Notes: generated by a model not told the origin, from the letters alone. Positions 1-12,311 are shown, counted from the first letter of the stretch. The stretch: DNA of 64,000 nucleotides from Nocardia arthritidis (GCF_011801145.1 NZ_CP046172.1:6200001-6264000), one strand, 5' to 3'. Numbers and translations are program-made.

Positions 1-116
1 AACCCGATACTACTGCCCGCCGCTTGTCGCCGCACCGCCGGATGGGCACTCCCTTTATGCTCGAATCCGGATCGGCCGGTACGCACCCGCCGCGTCGCTG
101 AAAGGACTTCTGCCCC

Positions 117-929
117 ATGACCATCGACGTCTGGGCCCAGCATCCCACCACCCACTTCCTGGCGCAGGATATGTTCGCGTCGCTGCGGCGCTGGACCGGC
201 GGTGTGATTCCGGAGGGTGAAATCCCCCTGTCGGTCACCATCGCCGCACTCGACGCGGGCGGTGTCGACAAGGCGTTGATCTCGGCATGGCATGGTCCGC
301 AAGGGGTGCTGATCTCCAACGACGAGGTGGCCGCCTGGGTCGCCGAGGCGCCGGACCGGTTGGCCGGGATCGCATCGGTGGACCTGCGCGATCCGATGGC
401 GGGCATCCGGGAACTGCGCCGCCGCGTGCTGGACGACGGTTTCAAGGGGCTGCGGGTGCTGCCCTGGCTGTGGGAGACGCCGCCGACGGACCGGCGGTTC
501 TATCCGCTGTTCGCGGCCTGCGTCGAATTGGGGGTGCCGTTCTGCACCCAGGTCGGGCACACCGGCCCGCTGCGCCCGTCCGAAACCGGAAGGCCCATCC
601 CGTATATCGATCAGATCGCGATCGATTTCCCGGAGCTGACCATCGTCTGCGGACATGTCGGCTACCCGTGGACCGAGGAGATGATCGCGGTGGCGCGCAA
701 ACATCCGAACGTCGTCATCGATACCTCCGCCTACACCACGAAACGCCTTCCGCCGGAACTGATCTCGTATCTGAAATCGGGTAGCGGACGGCACAAGGTG
801 CTGTTCGGCACGAACTTTCCGATGATCGTGCCGCAGCACGCGCTGGCGGGTCTGGACGAGCTCGGCTTGGACGACGAGGTGCGCGAACTGTATCTGGACG
901 ACAACGCCCGCCGCGTCTTCAAGCTCTAA
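117..929 (+). CDS. Amidohydrolase-family (TIM-barrel) metal-dependent hydrolase
   Basis: This 270-residue protein looks like the amidohydrolase-2 (PF04909) family, cytosolic hydrolases or decarboxylases acting on small cyclic or carboxylated substrates. Visible features are the early beta-strand with a degenerate metal motif (DVWAQHPTTHF, where the family usually has HxH), a mid-protein CTQVGHTGP segment, the CGHVGYPW histidine strand, and the C-terminal FGTNFPM strand where the family usually carries the catalytic Asp (FGSDxP); here it is Asn. The loss of both HxH and the Asp makes metal use uncertain. A purine-rich AAAGGA lies about 11 bases before the ATG. It converges with a TetR gene only 5 bases away. 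The substrate cannot be named. Confidence 0.8.
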   Translation: MTIDVWAQHPTTHFLAQDMFASLRRWTGGVIPEGEIPLSVTIAALDAGGVDKALISAWHGPQGVLISNDEVAAWVAEAPDRLAGIASVDLRDPMAGIRELRRRVLDDGFKGLRVLPWLWETPPTDRRFYPLFAACVELGVPFCTQVGHTGPLRPSETGRPIPYIDQIAIDFPELTIVCGHVGYPWTEEMIAVARKHPNVVIDTSAYTTKRLPPELISYLKSGSGRHKVLFGTNFPMIVPQHALAGLDELGLDDEVRELYLDDNARRVFKL

Positions 930-934
930 AAGAG

Positions 935-1567
935 TTACCGCTCAATACCTTTGGCGTTGACGTAGGTGCCGAGCAGATCCTCGATCAGCTCCAGCACCGC
1001 ATCGTCCATCGCCGGATCGGGTATCACGCCGCGCACCACCGCCTGCCCCGAGAAGAGGTGCAGCACAAGGAAGAACAGCGGCCGCCGCACCCGTTCCGGG
1101 AAGCGTTCCAGCACCGCGGTCCGCTCCACCTCCGCGACGATCTCGGCATAGTAGCTCTCGATGGATGGCGCGATCCTGGCGCGCAATTCGGCATCCGAGC
1201 GTGCCGCCAGATAGATCTCGCGCAGTGCGTGCGTGATGTTGTCGGCCTGTGCCGCCCGCAGGAACCGCAGCGCGGCGTCGATCGAATTCCCTTGGTCGCC
1301 AAGCTGTTCCATCACCGTCCGGAATCCGGCGGTCTGCCGTGACAGCACCTCGCCGACGGTGCGCACGATGAGGTCCAGCCTGCTGTCGAACTGGCGGAAC
1401 ATCGCGCCGACGGAAAGTCCGGCGCGCCCGCAGATCTCCTGCACGGTCGCGTGCTGATAGCCGACCTCGCCGATGGCCGCGATGGTGGCGTCGACCAATT
1501 TGGCGACGGTCGCGGCCCGGCGTTCCTGCTGGGTGCGGCGCGGGCGATGGGCGGGTTCGGCGGTCAT
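935..1567 (-). CDS. TetR/AcrR-family transcriptional regulator
   Basis: A 210-residue protein with a TetR N-terminal helix-turn-helix: a basic leader (RPRRTQQERR), then helices ending in the recognition segment VQEICGRAGLSVGAMFRQFDSR. The C-terminal ligand domain is unspecific. The ATG at 1567 (MTAEPAHRPRR) is preferred over the upstream in-frame start at 1645 because the extra 26 residues are not TetR-like and would run into the promoter of the divergent lipase. The regulator is divergent from the secreted lipase at 1711 and convergent with the amidohydrolase, so the lipase gene and itself are the likely targets; that is an inference from position only. Confidence 0.85.
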   Translation of the reverse strand: MTAEPAHRPRRTQQERRAATVAKLVDATIAAIGEVGYQHATVQEICGRAGLSVGAMFRQFDSRLDLIVRTVGEVLSRQTAGFRTVMEQLGDQGNSIDAALRFLRAAQADNITHALREIYLAARSDAELRARIAPSIESYYAEIVAEVERTAVLERFPERVRRPLFFLVLHLFSGQAVVRGVIPDPAMDDAVLELIEDLLGTYVNAKGIER

Positions 1568-1623
1568 GGCTGACCATCCTGCCGGGTGGCCGGGCAGGCC
1601 GATCGAAGTGGTGGGCGTGATCG

Positions 1624-1653
1624 TTGACACATTGCCGCACAACACCTTACAGT
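1624..1653 (+). promoter_or_regulatory. Candidate sigma70-type promoter of the lipase gene
   Basis: TTGACA at 1624-1629 and TACAGT at 1648-1653 are separated by 18 bases and lie 58 bases before the lipase ATG. The -35 is a perfect consensus match and the -10 matches 4 of 6 positions. It sits in the divergent region shared with the TetR gene. It is a motif match only. Confidence 0.45.
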
Positions 1654-1710
1654 CTGCGACGTCAGTTAGGAAATGCTTGCTCTCTTTTTAGCCCGATGAG
1701 GAGCTCCACC

Positions 1711-3126
1711 ATGACCGTGCCGCGTCGGCGTAAACGCACCGGAATCGGCTACACCTGCCTGGCCGTCACCGCGGGACTGACCGTCGCGGTCGCCCCGGCC
1801 ATCGGCACGGTAGCCGCGGCCGATCCGGTCCCCGTGCAACCGCCACTCCCCTTCCCACAGCCGCCCGCGCCGCCATATCTGGATCCCGCGTTCTACCAAC
1901 CGGATCCGGCCCGGGTCGCCGCCGCGCAACCGGGCGAGATCCTGGCGGCCCGCCAGGTGAATCTGGCCAACCTGTGGCTGATTCCGCTGAACGTCCGCGC
2001 CTGGCAGCTCTCCTACCGCAGCACCAACACCCGCGGCGAGGCGATCCCGGCGGTCGCCACCCTGATCGTGCCGTACCGGCCGGCGCCGACCGATCAGCGC
2101 GCACTGGTCTCCTTCCAGATGGCCGAGGACTCGCTCTCGCAGAACTGCGCGCCCTCGTACACACTGCAGATGGGTTCGCTGCCGAATCCGCTGAATCCGG
2201 TGATGGAGGCGGAGTTCGTCGAGGTGCAGGCCATGCTGCAGCTCGGGCACGCCGTCGTCATCCCCGATCATCAGGGGCCGAATGCCGCGTACGCCGTCGG
2301 CCCGCTCGGCGGCCGAATCACCCTGGACGGCATCCGCGCCGCCGAAAACTTCGAGCCCGCAGGGCTTTCCGGCCCCGCGACCCGGGCGGCCATGTGGGGT
2401 TATTCCGGCGGCGCCATACCCACGGCCCACGCTGCCGAGCTACAACCCGAGTACGCGCCGGAGCTGAACCTGGTCGGCTCGGCGACCGGCGGGCTGCTCG
2501 CCGATATCCGCACCGCCATCGACTACAACAACGGCACCTCCACCTTCGGCGGCGCGGTGCTCGGCGGATTGTTCGGCGTCGCAAGGGAATACCCGCAGGT
2601 CGACCAGTTCATCCAGCGGTATATGAATCCGCTCGGCAAGGCCGTCCGGGTGGTGCACGAAGGACAGTGCGTTGCACTGCAATTCGCCGGATTCCCGTTC
2701 GTCAACATCAAGGGCCTCTTCGATTACCCCGGCGATCCGATGCAGGCGCCGGAAATGCAGCCGGTGCTCGACGAGCTGACCCTCGGCAACCGCGGCACCC
2801 CCACCGCCCCGCTCTACATCTACGAGGCCCCGCTCGACGAAGTGATGCCGATCAACGCCGTCGACAAGACCTACGACATCTACTGCAAGGACCCCGATGC
2901 CCGGGTCTTCTACACCCGCGACCTGCTGAGCGAACACGGCAGCGCCGCCTTCACCGGCACCGCGTCGGCCGCCATCTGGCTCAACGACCGCCTCAACGGC
3001 GTACCCGCCCCCGCGGGCTGCCACAATCGCGACGTGCCGACCGAACTGCTCGATCCCGGCGCGCTCGCCGCCTTCGCCAACACCATCGGGCAAACCCTCG
3101 CCTCGGCATTCGGCCTGCCCGTCTGA
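1711..3126 (+). CDS. Secreted lipase/esterase, LIP family (PF03583)
   Basis: A 471-residue exported alpha/beta-hydrolase of the secretory-lipase family common in Nocardia and Rhodococcus. The ATG at 1711 (MTVPRRRKRTG) follows GATGAGGAG and starts a clear signal peptide: a basic cluster, a hydrophobic stretch and cleavage near GTVAAADP. A proline-rich linker (about residues 38-60) precedes the catalytic domain. The nucleophile elbow is WGYSGGA (Ser in GYSGG), the acid is probably the Asp of APLDEVMP, and the histidine lies in SEHGSAAF. It probably hydrolyses fatty acyl esters outside the membrane. The gene is divergent from a TetR regulator and has a promoter-like sequence upstream. Longer upstream starts are possible but lack a signal-peptide context. 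Confidence 0.88.
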   Translation: MTVPRRRKRTGIGYTCLAVTAGLTVAVAPAIGTVAAADPVPVQPPLPFPQPPAPPYLDPAFYQPDPARVAAAQPGEILAARQVNLANLWLIPLNVRAWQLSYRSTNTRGEAIPAVATLIVPYRPAPTDQRALVSFQMAEDSLSQNCAPSYTLQMGSLPNPLNPVMEAEFVEVQAMLQLGHAVVIPDHQGPNAAYAVGPLGGRITLDGIRAAENFEPAGLSGPATRAAMWGYSGGAIPTAHAAELQPEYAPELNLVGSATGGLLADIRTAIDYNNGTSTFGGAVLGGLFGVAREYPQVDQFIQRYMNPLGKAVRVVHEGQCVALQFAGFPFVNIKGLFDYPGDPMQAPEMQPVLDELTLGNRGTPTAPLYIYEAPLDEVMPINAVDKTYDIYCKDPDARVFYTRDLLSEHGSAAFTGTASAAIWLNDRLNGVPAPAGCHNRDVPTELLDPGALAAFANTIGQTLASAFGLPV

Positions 3127-3173
3127 GACGTGTCTACCGGGCCGGAACGCGCGAGGTCAGTACCATTCGCGGC

Positions 3174-3959
3174 ATGTCGGCTAACTTCTTGCGGTTCGGC
3201 CCGGTCGTCCTGTTGGCGCTATGCGCGCTCACCGCGTGTTCGCGCGGCGGCTCCGGATCGGCGAATCCCGAGCCGACACCGATGGGCCGCACCTTCGTCT
3301 CCACCGGCGTCGACGGCACGCCGATTCCGGGCGGCGGCCCGCTCACCGTCACCTTCAAGGACGGGCGGATCTCCGCGAACGCGGGCTGCAACACCCATTC
3401 CGGCGCGGTCGCGCTCGACGATCACAAGGTGCACGTCACCGGTTTGGCCAGCACGCTCATGGCCTGCCCCGGCGACCGCGACGGCGCGGACGAATGGTTG
3501 AGCGGACTGCTGAATTCGCACCCGTCCTGGCGGCTCGACAAGGCGACGCTGGTGCTGAAGGCCGACAATCGCACCATCACCTTGCTGGACAAGAAGGTCG
3601 CCGTGCCGGATAAACCGTTACAGGGCACCACGTGGATCGTCACCGCGCTGATCACCCCCGACGCGCTCATCCGCTCCCAGGCCATCGACGAGGTGAAGCC
3701 GACACTCACCATCGGACAGGACGGCGCGGTCTCCGGCACCGCGGGCTGCAACCGGCTCATCGGACATGCCGATATCTCCGGCTCCGACATCACATTTCGG
3801 GTGGGCACCACCAAGATGCTGTGTTCCCCGGAGGTGATGGAGGTCGAACAGGATGTGCTGAAGGCCTTGGACGGCAAGACATCCGCCACCGTCGACGCGG
3901 ACGAACTCACCCTCCGCAACGCCAACGGCAGCGGGCTGACCTTGCAGGCCGAACAGTAA
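3174..3959 (+). CDS. Lipoprotein with two META (DUF306) domains
   Basis: A 261-residue protein with a lipoprotein signal: a hydrophobic stretch ending in the lipobox LTAC (ALCALTACSRGG), so the mature N-terminus is a lipidated Cys on the outer face of the membrane. Two tandem META domains follow, each with the typical core: about residues 38-125 (NAGCNTHSG) and 140-255 (GTAGCNRLIG). The META domain is named for the heat-shock protein HslJ and for Leishmania META; its molecular function is not settled. The gene starts 47 bases after the lipase and may share its transcript. A strong hairpin follows the stop codon directly. Confidence 0.85.
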   Translation: MSANFLRFGPVVLLALCALTACSRGGSGSANPEPTPMGRTFVSTGVDGTPIPGGGPLTVTFKDGRISANAGCNTHSGAVALDDHKVHVTGLASTLMACPGDRDGADEWLSGLLNSHPSWRLDKATLVLKADNRTITLLDKKVAVPDKPLQGTTWIVTALITPDALIRSQAIDEVKPTLTIGQDGAVSGTAGCNRLIGHADISGSDITFRVGTTKMLCSPEVMEVEQDVLKALDGKTSATVDADELTLRNANGSGLTLQAEQ

Positions 3960-3994
3960 AGCCCGGCGGCATCCCGAAAGATGCTGCCGGGCTT
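3959..3994. terminator. Bidirectional hairpin terminator between the META lipoprotein and tpiA
   Basis: Arms at 3959-3973 and 3980-3994 pair over 15 positions with a single G-T mismatch and a 6-base loop (CCGAAA). The hairpin lies between two convergent genes, starting at the stop codon of the META lipoprotein and ending 20 bases before the tpiA stop, so it can end transcripts from both sides. The flank contains only a short T run (CTTT). Confidence 0.7.
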
Positions 3995-4013
3995 CGCTTT
4001 CGGAGCCCGAGGC

Positions 4014-4799
4014 TCAGAGCATCGGACCGCCGGCGGCGATCGCCGAAAGGGTGGCGAATTCGTCGCCCTTGAGCGATGCCCCGCCGACCAGCGCGCCGTC
4101 GATATCGGTCTGCGCGACCAGCTCGCCGACGTTCTTCGCGTTCACCGAGCCGCCGTACAGCACCCGGACGTTCGCGGCGACCTCGGCGGAGGCCAGCTGC
4201 GCCAGCTCGCCGCGGATCGCACCGCACACCTCCTGCGCGTCGGCGGGCGTGGCGACCTTGCCGGTGCCGATCGCCCAGACCGGCTCGTAGGCGATGACGA
4301 CCTTCGAAATCTCTTCCGCCGTCAGGCCTTTGAGCGAACCGCGCAGCTGTTCCAGGTTGTATTCGACGTGGGTGCGCGCCTCGCGGACGTTCAGCCCCTC
4401 GCCGATGCAGACGATCGGCGTGATGCCGTACTTCAGCGCCTGCTTGGCCTTGGCCAGCACGGTGGCGTCGTCCTCGTTGTGGTACTGCCGCCGCTCCGAG
4501 TGGCCGACCACCACATAGCTGCAACCCAGCTTGGCCAGCATCGAGCCGCTGATCTCGCCGGTGTACGCGCCCTCGTCGTGCGTCGAAACATCCTGCGCGC
4601 CATAGGTGATGAGCAGTTTGTCGCCCTCGACCAATGTCTGCACGCTGCGCAGGTCGGTGAACGGCGGGACGACCGTGACGTCGACCCGGTCGAAATACTT
4701 CTCCGGCAATGCGAAGGCGATCTTCTGCACCAGGGCCAGCGCCTCGAGGTGGTTCAGATTCATCTTCCAGTTGCCCGCGATGAGCGGTTTACGTGCCAC
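4014..4799 (-). CDS. tpiA: Triosephosphate isomerase
   Basis: A 261-residue cytosolic TIM-barrel enzyme interconverting dihydroxyacetone phosphate and glyceraldehyde 3-phosphate. All catalytic elements are present: Lys in GNWKMN, His in VVGHSERR, the catalytic Glu and flexible loop in [12 protein letters not shown], and the phosphate-binding YGGSVNAKN. It lies 3 bases downstream of pgk and is the last gene of gap-pgk-tpiA, the order also found in mycobacteria. The length is typical for actinobacteria. Confidence 0.98.
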   Translation of the reverse strand: MARKPLIAGNWKMNLNHLEALALVQKIAFALPEKYFDRVDVTVVPPFTDLRSVQTLVEGDKLLITYGAQDVSTHDEGAYTGEISGSMLAKLGCSYVVVGHSERRQYHNEDDATVLAKAKQALKYGITPIVCIGEGLNVREARTHVEYNLEQLRGSLKGLTAEEISKVVIAYEPVWAIGTGKVATPADAQEVCGAIRGELAQLASAEVAANVRVLYGGSVNAKNVGELVAQTDIDGALVGGASLKGDEFATLSAIAAGGPML

Positions 4800-4802
4800 G
4801 GA

Positions 4803-6014
4803 TCAGTCCTCCAACACCGCGATGCCCGGCAGTTCCTTACCCTCGAGGTATTCGAGGGAGGCGCCGCCACCGGTGGAGATGTGGGTGAAACCGTCCTCGG
4901 GCAGGCCGAGCGCGCGCACGGCCGCGGCCGAATCGCCGCCGCCGACAACGGTGTACGCGCCCTTGCCGGTCGCCGTCACGATCGCCTCGGCGACCCCGCG
5001 GGTGCCCGCGGCGAACTTCTCGAACTCGAATACGCCCATCGGGCCGTTCCAGAAGATGGTCTTCGCCTCGGTGAGCAGCGCCGCGAACCGGTCCACCGAT
5101 TCGGGACCGACGTCGAGGCCGAGCCAGCCGTCCGGAATCTCGTTGGCGGGCACCACCTTCGACTCGGCGTCGGCGGAGAACTTGTCCGCGACAACGATAT
5201 CCCTCGGCAGGTGGATCACATCGCCGTAGCGCTCCAGCAGATCCTTGCAGGTGTCGATCATCTCCTGCTGCAGCAGCGAGGAGCCGACCGAAAGACCCTG
5301 TGCCGCAAGGAAGGTGAAGCACATGCCGCCGCCGATCACCAGCGTGTCGACCTTCGGCGCCAGCGATTCGATGACCGCGAGCTTGTCCGACACCTTCGAT
5401 CCGCCGAGCACGACCGCGTACGGCCGCTCCGGATCGGTCGTCAGCGTGCGCAGCACCTCGACCTCGGCCGCGACCAGATTGCCCGCGTAGTGCGGGAGCA
5501 GCTTGGCCACGTCGTACACCGAGGCCTGCTTGCGGTGCACCACGCCGAAGCCGTCGGAGACGAAAGCACCGTCCTCGCCGACCAATTCGACGAGCGCGCG
5601 CGCCAGCTTGCCGCGCTCGGCCTCGTCCTTGCTGGTCTCGCGCGGATCGAAGCGAATGTTCTCCAGCAGCAGCACATCGCCGTCGGTCAGGCCTTCGGAG
5701 CGGGCCAGCGCGTCCTGGCCGACCACATCACCGGCGAGCTGGACGTTGCGGCCCAGTTCCTCGGCCAGCCGCGCGGCGACCGGCGCCAGCGAGTACTTCG
5801 GGTCCGGCGCGCCGTCGGGGCGGCCGAGATGTGCCGTGACGACCACCTTGGCGCCGGCCTCGACCAGCGTCTTGATGGTCGGCACCGAGGCGATGATCCG
5901 GCCCGGGTCGGTGATCGTGCCGTTGTCGAGGGGGACGTTCAGGTCGGAGCGCACGAGCACGCCCCGACCCTCGACACCCTCGGACAGCAGATCCTGAAGT
6001 GTCTTGACCGCCAT
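4803..6014 (-). CDS. pgk: Phosphoglycerate kinase
   Basis: A 403-residue glycolytic kinase transferring phosphate from 1,3-bisphosphoglycerate to ADP. Recognisable segments are [11 protein letters not shown] (substrate-binding N-domain), HLGRPDG, the ENIRF motif, [10 protein letters not shown] of the C-domain, [10 protein letters not shown] (nucleotide site) and the C-terminal GGGDSAAA and STGGGASLE loops. The ATG at 6014 (MAVKTLQ) is chosen because upstream in-frame residues would overlap gap and do not resemble the family. It is 2 bases downstream of gap, so translation is probably coupled. Confidence 0.98.
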   Translation of the reverse strand: MAVKTLQDLLSEGVEGRGVLVRSDLNVPLDNGTITDPGRIIASVPTIKTLVEAGAKVVVTAHLGRPDGAPDPKYSLAPVAARLAEELGRNVQLAGDVVGQDALARSEGLTDGDVLLLENIRFDPRETSKDEAERGKLARALVELVGEDGAFVSDGFGVVHRKQASVYDVAKLLPHYAGNLVAAEVEVLRTLTTDPERPYAVVLGGSKVSDKLAVIESLAPKVDTLVIGGGMCFTFLAAQGLSVGSSLLQQEMIDTCKDLLERYGDVIHLPRDIVVADKFSADAESKVVPANEIPDGWLGLDVGPESVDRFAALLTEAKTIFWNGPMGVFEFEKFAAGTRGVAEAIVTATGKGAYTVVGGGDSAAAVRALGLPEDGFTHISTGGGASLEYLEGKELPGIAVLED

Positions 6015-6016
6015 GC

Positions 6017-8999
<2,983 letters not shown>

Positions 9000-9011
9000 C
9001 TAACTGCTAAT

Positions 9012-9029
9012 GAGAACCTGTTATACAGG
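9012..9029. promoter_or_regulatory. KstR-like operator upstream of the cholesterol oxidase
   Basis: Bases 9012-9025 read GAGAACCTGTTATA, matching 7 of the 8 fixed positions of the published KstR motif TnnAACnnGTTnnA; only the outer T is missing. The overlapping CCTGT-TAT-ACAGG (9017-9029) is a perfect palindrome around a 3-base centre. Its place just before the oxidase start fits repression by KstR, the TetR-type repressor of cholesterol catabolism. Whether KstR, or another TetR protein reading the overlapping palindrome, binds here is not shown. Confidence 0.5.
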
Positions 9030-9312
9030 CCTTGGTAGGGGGTTCATGGCCCGGACGTCTGGGTAAATATCTCCCCAGACGCGGCCGCATCGCGCCACCG
9101 AACCGGACGATTGTCAGGGGCTGATCGGACTAATCGGTACGCCGAGCAAGTGGTCGCGTCGCTACGACGGCTGAATCGCCCGAGGTGGGTGCGCGGTACG
9201 TCGGCGAGCGGCGTTCCGGTTCCCCGCCTCGGATGGCGTTGTTCCCGCATAGGTTTCAGGTTCTCGCGTATGCAATAGCGTGTGCGGGAAGCCGATTGCT
9301 GCGCGCGAACCG
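9030..9312. other. Non-coding stretch between the oxidase operator and the repeat region
   Basis: No recognisable gene was found. A 68-codon open frame at 9044-9250 (minus) is Arg-rich with no family features. Confidence 0.4.
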
Positions 9313-9444
9313 GTTACCTACGTGTTCAAAGGTGAATCCGGGGTGATCTCCGCACCGGCGCTGCAGCATCCGGCCTGAGCGGACAAAACCACGCGTTGTC
9401 CGCCGGATTTCCGCCTATTCGCGCTGATTTTGTCCGCTCAGGCC
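9313..9444. repeat. Stem-loop module 1 (17-bp perfect inverted repeat)
   Basis: The arms GGCCTGAGCGGACAAAA (9372-9388) and its exact reverse complement (9428-9444) enclose 39 bases. A 24-base lead sequence at 9313-9336 recurs at 9457-9480 with 19 identities, in front of a second inverted repeat. No coding region overlaps. This could be a mobile palindromic element, a terminator pair or a structured RNA. Confidence 0.7.
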
Positions 9445-9456
9445 GAGATCCAGCGA

Positions 9457-9555
9457 GTTACCTGCGAACTCAAAGATGAAATAGAGCTGCCGCACCCCGT
9501 CTTCGAACCGCACATTCGACGTACGGGGTGTGCCAAATAGAGACGGGGTGCGGCA
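9457..9555. repeat. Stem-loop module 2 (15-bp perfect inverted repeat)
   Basis: The lead sequence at 9457-9480 resembles that of module 1. It is followed by arms TGCCGCACCCCGTCT (9488-9502) and AGACGGGGTGCGGCA (9541-9555), a perfect pair around 38 bases, nearly the same loop length as module 1. Within the loop ACGGGGTG can also pair with the left arm, so alternative folds exist. Confidence 0.7.
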
Positions 9556-9805
9556 ACGGAAGCCGCGTCATCCCGGGCGCGAAACCCACTGCCGCATGCC
9601 AACGCACCACGCGCCCACCTCGGGCGATTCAGCCGTCGTAGTGACGCATCCAAGCACCCGGCACACCGATTACTCCGAATCCCACACCCGTCACCACCAG
9701 CGCGCGACCGCCACCGCCTTTGGTGCGCAAAGGATTTCAAACGCCACCGGGGCGCAAGCTGAACAACGAAATGTCCAGCCGCACCCCGGCGTTCACAACA
9801 TCCCT
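9556..9805. other. Non-coding stretch between stem-loops and the 17-bp repeats
   Basis: No gene was recognised. Several open frames cross this stretch on both strands, but they are His/Arg/Pro-rich artefacts of base composition and continue straight into the tandem repeats. Confidence 0.4.
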
Positions 9806-10245
9806 ACCAATCGGCCCGGCCTACCAATCGGCCCGGCCTACCAATCGGCCCGGCCCAGCAACCAGCCCGGCAGATCTACCAGCCCGGCCTACCAACCGGC
9901 CCGGCCCACCAACCAGCCCGGCCCACCAAACGGCCCGGCCTAGCAACCAGCCCGGCAGATCTACCGGCCCGCCTACCAACCAGCCCGGCCTACCAACCAG
10001 CCTGGCCGACCAACCGGCCCGGCCTATCCACCGGACCGGCCTAGCAACCAGCCCGGCCTATCCACCGGCCCGGTCTACCAAACGGCCCGGCCTACCAACC
10101 AGCCCAGCAGATCTACCGGCCCGCCTACCAACCAGCCCGGCCTACCAACCAGCCCGGCCCACCAAACGGCCCGGCCCACCAAACGGCCCGGCCCACCAAA
10201 CGGCCCGGCCCACCAAACGGCCCGGCCTACCAACCAGCCCAACCA
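9806..10245. repeat. 17-bp tandem repeat (minisatellite), about 26 units
   Basis: The consensus unit is ACCAACCAGCCCGGCCT, repeated head to tail with point changes (AAT/AAC/AAA and CAG/CGG variants). A few units are shortened or carry an extra AGATCT: AGATCT occurs at 9872, 9957 and 10109, each time after AACCAGCCC-GG or -AG, so parts of the array were duplicated as larger blocks. Near the right end several units are identical, which suggests recent expansion. Because 17 is not a multiple of 3, each unit shifts the frame and long Pro-rich frames arise on both strands. The array is between the stem-loops and the 3' end of whiA. Confidence 0.9.
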
Positions 10246-10290
10246 ACCGTTCCCGGCCCAACCCGTTCCCGAACGAACCGCTCCCAACCC

Positions 10291-11268
10291 CTACGCCTCG
10301 TCCAACAACTCCGCGGTCACCGCCGACTCCGTATCCGGAACCCCCAGTTCCTTCGCGCGCCGGTCGGCCATCGACAGCAGTCGCCGAATCCTTCCCGCCA
10401 CAGCGTCTTTCGTCATCGGCGGGTCGGCGAGTTGGCCGAGTTCCTCCAGTGACGCCTGACGGTGTTGTACGCGCAGCTTGCCCGCGGCGGCCAAATGGTC
10501 CGGCACGTCCTCGCCGAGGATTTCCAGCGCACGCTCCACCCTGGCGGCCGCGGCGACCGCGGCCCGTGCGGAACGGCGCAGGTTCGCGTCGTCGAAGTTG
10601 GCGAGCCGGTTGGCCGTCGCCCGCACCTCGCGGCGCATGCGGCGGTCCTCCCAGGTCAAGCGGGTGCCGTGGGCGCCCATCCTGGTGAGCAGGGCGCCGA
10701 TGGCCTCGCCGTCGCGCACCACGACGCGGTCGGTGCCACGCACCTCACGCGCCTTGGCGGTGATGCCGAGCCGCCGGGCCGCGCCGACGAGCGCGAGCGC
10801 CGCCTCCGGGCCGGGGCAGCTGACCTCCAGCGCCGATGACCGTCCGGGTTCGGTGAGCGAACCGTGCGCCAAAAACGCACCGCGCCAAGCGGCTTCGGCG
10901 TCGGCGATGCTGCCGCCGACCACCTGGGCGGGCAACCCGCGCACCGGCCGCCCGCGCACGTCCAGCAGACCGGTCTGCCGGGCGAGCGCCTCCCCCTCCT
11001 TGGATACACGCACCACGTAGCGGGAGGTCTTGCGCAGACCGCCCGCGCCGAGCACGTGTACATCGGAGCCATAGCCGTATAGCTCGAAGATCTCCCGACG
11101 CAGCCGCCGTGCGATGGAACCCATGTCCACCTCGGCCTCGACGATCACTCGGCCGCCGACGATGTGCAGGCCGCCCGCGAACCGCAGCAGCGCGGACAGT
11201 TCCGCCTTGCGAGAACTCACCTGCGATACGGTGAGCCTGCTCAGCTCGTCTTTCACATCGGCTGTCAT
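10291..11268 (-). CDS. whiA: WhiA, sporulation/cell-division transcription factor
   Basis: A 325-residue protein of the WhiA family, which pairs an N-terminal LAGLIDADG homing-endonuclease-like fold with a C-terminal helix-turn-helix. In Streptomyces WhiA works with WhiB to activate division genes; in non-sporulating actinobacteria it is conserved but less studied. The start [12 protein letters not shown] at 11268 matches the family N-terminus, and the C-terminus contains [26 protein letters not shown] (the HTH). It overlaps the end of yvcK by 4 bases in the conserved uvrC-rapZ-yvcK-whiA cluster. The 17-bp repeat array begins 45 bases beyond its stop. Confidence 0.97.
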   Translation of the reverse strand: MTADVKDELSRLTVSQVSSRKAELSALLRFAGGLHIVGGRVIVEAEVDMGSIARRLRREIFELYGYGSDVHVLGAGGLRKTSRYVVRVSKEGEALARQTGLLDVRGRPVRGLPAQVVGGSIADAEAAWRGAFLAHGSLTEPGRSSALEVSCPGPEAALALVGAARRLGITAKAREVRGTDRVVVRDGEAIGALLTRMGAHGTRLTWEDRRMRREVRATANRLANFDDANLRRSARAAVAAAARVERALEILGEDVPDHLAAAGKLRVQHRQASLEELGQLADPPMTKDAVAGRIRRLLSMADRRAKELGVPDTESAVTAELLDEA

Positions 11269-12311
11269 CGCCACGAGACGCGCTCCTTTCCACCCAACCC
11301 GGAACGCACATCCTGACCCATGTGCCGTCCCTCGACTCGAAGCCCTGCCATGTGTGGCCGAGGTTGCCGGATCAGTTGATCCAGTGCGGCGGCAAGCTTT
11401 CCGGGATGATGCCGGGCCGTACCCGCTTCGGCGACATCGGAGAAGGTTACTCGCGCCCGCAACTGTTCGGCAGCCCTGGCCACATGTTCTCTTTCGCGTC
11501 CCTCCGGCACCGACCCGGAATCGACCAGTACGTCGTCGACCACGAATTCCGGTGCGTGCTGGGACAATACATGCAGGTGTCGTTCGGCGGAGAACCCCGC
11601 CGTCTCGCCGGGTTCCGCGGCCAGATTCAGCACGAGCACCTTGCGTGCCCTGGTATACACCAGCGCGTCGCGCAGTTCCGGCACCAGGACGTGCGGGATC
11701 ACGCTGGTGAACCACGAACCTGGGCCGAGCACGACGACATCCGCGTGCTCGATCGCCGAGGTGGCCTCGGGACTGGCCGGCGGATCGGACGGAATCAGCC
11801 GCACGCGCCGCACCTTGCCCGGCGTCGTCGCCACCGCAACCTGACCGCGAATGCAGCGGCTCACGCGCGGATCGGCCTCCAGCCCGGACACATCCGCCTC
11901 TATATCGAGGGCGATGGGCGACATCGGGAGCACGCGTCCAGTGATCCGCAACATCTTGGCGACCTCATCGAGCGCGGCGACCGGATCGCCGAGCACCTCG
12001 GTGAGCCCGGCCAAAATCAGATTGCCGACCGAATGGCCCGCCAGCGCGCCGGTGCCGCCGAAGCGATGCTGCACCGTCGTCGTCCAGACGCCTTCCGAAT
12101 CCGCGGCGAGCGCGGCCAGCGCCATCCGTAGATCGCCGGGCGGTAGCACGCCGAGTTCGGCGCGCAATCTGCCGGATGAGCCGCCGTCGTCGGCAACCGT
12201 AACCACCGCAACGATTTTCCGCGTCAACCGGCGCACCGCGGTGAGCGTGGCGTACAGCCCGTGCCCACCACCGAGTGCGACGATGGCGGGATTCGATTCC
12301 CAGCCGGTCAT
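11265..12311 (-). CDS. yvcK: YvcK/CuvA-type gluconeogenesis factor (CofD-like)
   Basis: A 348-residue protein of the CofD/YvcK fold. [10 protein letters not shown] at the N-terminus binds the nucleotide-sugar ligand, followed by [15 protein letters not shown] and PPGDLRMAL, all conserved family blocks. YvcK proteins bind UDP-GlcNAc and adjust cell-wall precursor supply; the mycobacterial homologue CuvA localises to growing poles. It overlaps both neighbours (rapZ and whiA) by 4 bases, so the three are translationally coupled. Confidence 0.95.
   Translation of the reverse strand: MTGWESNPAIVALGGGHGLYATLTAVRRLTRKIVAVVTVADDGGSSGRLRAELGVLPPGDLRMALAALAADSEGVWTTTVQHRFGGTGALAGHSVGNLILAGLTEVLGDPVAALDEVAKMLRITGRVLPMSPIALDIEADVSGLEADPRVSRCIRGQVAVATTPGKVRRVRLIPSDPPASPEATSAIEHADVVVLGPGSWFTSVIPHVLVPELRDALVYTRARKVLVLNLAAEPGETAGFSAERHLHVLSQHAPEFVVDDVLVDSGSVPEGREREHVARAAEQLRARVTFSDVAEAGTARHHPGKLAAALDQLIRQPRPHMAGLRVEGRHMGQDVRSGLGGKERVSWR

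Noticed and set aside
9806..10245. Possible CRISPR array
   Set aside because: Repeats are directly contiguous without unique spacers, and no cas genes are near.
9720..10688. A 322-codon Pro-rich open frame crossing the minisatellite
   Set aside because: The 17-bp unit shifts frame every repeat and the frame continues antisense through whiA; it is explained by stop-free repeats.
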